5,774 nt of DNA, from the NCBI GenBank assembly GCA_964577995.1, contig CAZOBP010000181.1, positions 1 through 5,774 on the forward strand, written 5' to 3'. The notes under the pieces are model-generated. The model did no database searches. It saw only the letters and a program-made list of their open reading frames with translations, and was not told where the DNA came from. Source of the stretch: JAUVXJ01 sp964577995. GTDB lineage: Bacteria > Chloroflexota > Anaerolineae > UBA7937 > B3-Chlor. Below, piece by piece: positions 5,409 through 5,774 of the stretch (position 1 is the first letter of the stretch; every line of letters starts with the position of its first letter). Made by a program: the position numbers and the translations under genes.

Positions 5409-5774
5409 TCACTCACCGGCTTCAAACCCCAGCATCCCCGAAGAGATCTCCTCTGCACAGCACTCAGCGAGCTCCCTCATGATGGACGTTCTGATCTCGT
5501 CGAGCATCTCCGGCGTCCGCGCCTCGAAGACGAGGGCGATATTCGGCGTGGTATGGGAAGCTCGCACCGACGCCCACCCATACTCGAACTCGATCCGCAA
5601 GCCGTCGAGATCCACCAACTCGAAGCGATCCCGAAAGTGCTCCCTGATGCGCTCCATGACCACGAACTTGTGTTCGTCAGAACAGGAGAGCTTGACCTCG
5701 GGTCCTGAGCAGTATCGAGGGATCTCTGCCGCCAGTTCTGAGAGCCTGCGCCCCGAGCCAGACAGCGCCTCCAG
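5409..5774 (-). CDS. Phosphomannomutase/phosphoglucomutase family, C-terminal end (partial, 5' end outside window)
   Basis: The minus-strand frame is open from the right edge to TGA at 5409-5411, giving 121 residues. It begins LEALSGSGRRLSEL and then IPRYCSGPEVKLSC, the usual lead into the last domain of phosphohexomutases (compare LPQYYSSPEMRIPC in the fusion gene). It ends with LDGLRIEFEYGWASVRASHT and TPNIALVFEARTPE. The phosphate loop reads RASHT rather than the usual RASNT, so one ligand-contacting Asn is His here (codon 5553-5555). There is no internal start with a good ribosome site, so this is the tail of a longer gene rather than a small gene beginning at GTG 5663. It precedes the YvcK-mutase fusion by 12-48 bases depending on that gene's start, which implies an operon with two mutases in a row. 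Substrate is unknown. Confidence 0.88.
   Translation of the reverse strand: MEALSGSGRRLSELAAEIPRYCSGPEVKLSCSDEHKFVVMERIREHFRDRFELVDLDGLRIEFEYGWASVRASHTTPNIALVFEARTPEMLDEIRTSIMRELAECCAEEISSGMLGFEAGE

Noticed and set aside
1..5774. CRISPR array, tRNA, rRNA, insertion sequence or phage attachment site
   Set aside because: I found no regularly spaced DNA repeats with unique spacers, no cloverleaf-like segment, and no transposase or terminal inverted repeats. The only tandem repeat is coding.

Overview
This is a GC-rich bacterial window with clear Shine-Dalgarno sites. It carries two converging gene sets. A bacterial GH3-family enzyme, a membrane-anchored YvcK-like protein and several linked phosphohexomutases suggest an uncultured Chloroflexota-like bacterium. 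That placement rests on gene content alone and is low confidence.

Plus strand, left half. The window opens in the last 57 codons of a phosphomannomutase/phosphoglucomutase (stop at 174-176). After a short leader containing a 6-bp hairpin comes an unrecognised 167-residue acidic/basic protein (234-737). It is built almost entirely from six copies of a 27-residue Trp-headed helical repeat, arranged as three 54-residue pairs. A 357-base gap with a few weak hairpins and a plausible sigma-70-type promoter (1029-1057) leads to a 145-residue four-helix membrane protein of the LiaF/DUF5668 kind (1095-1532).

Minus strand, right half, read right to left. First comes the C-terminal 121 codons of another phosphohexomutase (5774 to 5409). 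Next is a very large gene (about 5360 to 2739) that joins an N-terminal two-helix membrane anchor, a shortened YvcK/CofD-like domain and a full-length phosphomannomutase/phosphoglucomutase in one polypeptide. Last is a compact GH3-family adenylating enzyme (2713 to 1544). Spacings of about 12-48 and 25 bases suggest one operon. The operon ends 11 bases from the stop of the LiaF-like gene, tail to tail.

The most unusual items are the YvcK-phosphohexomutase fusion, whose YvcK half appears to have lost its usual UDP-sugar-binding motifs, and the repeat protein. Taken together the right-hand operon looks like sugar-phosphate/nucleotide-sugar metabolism held at the membrane, with an acyl-adenylating enzyme attached. 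The left-hand set may concern the cell envelope. The functional links are inference.
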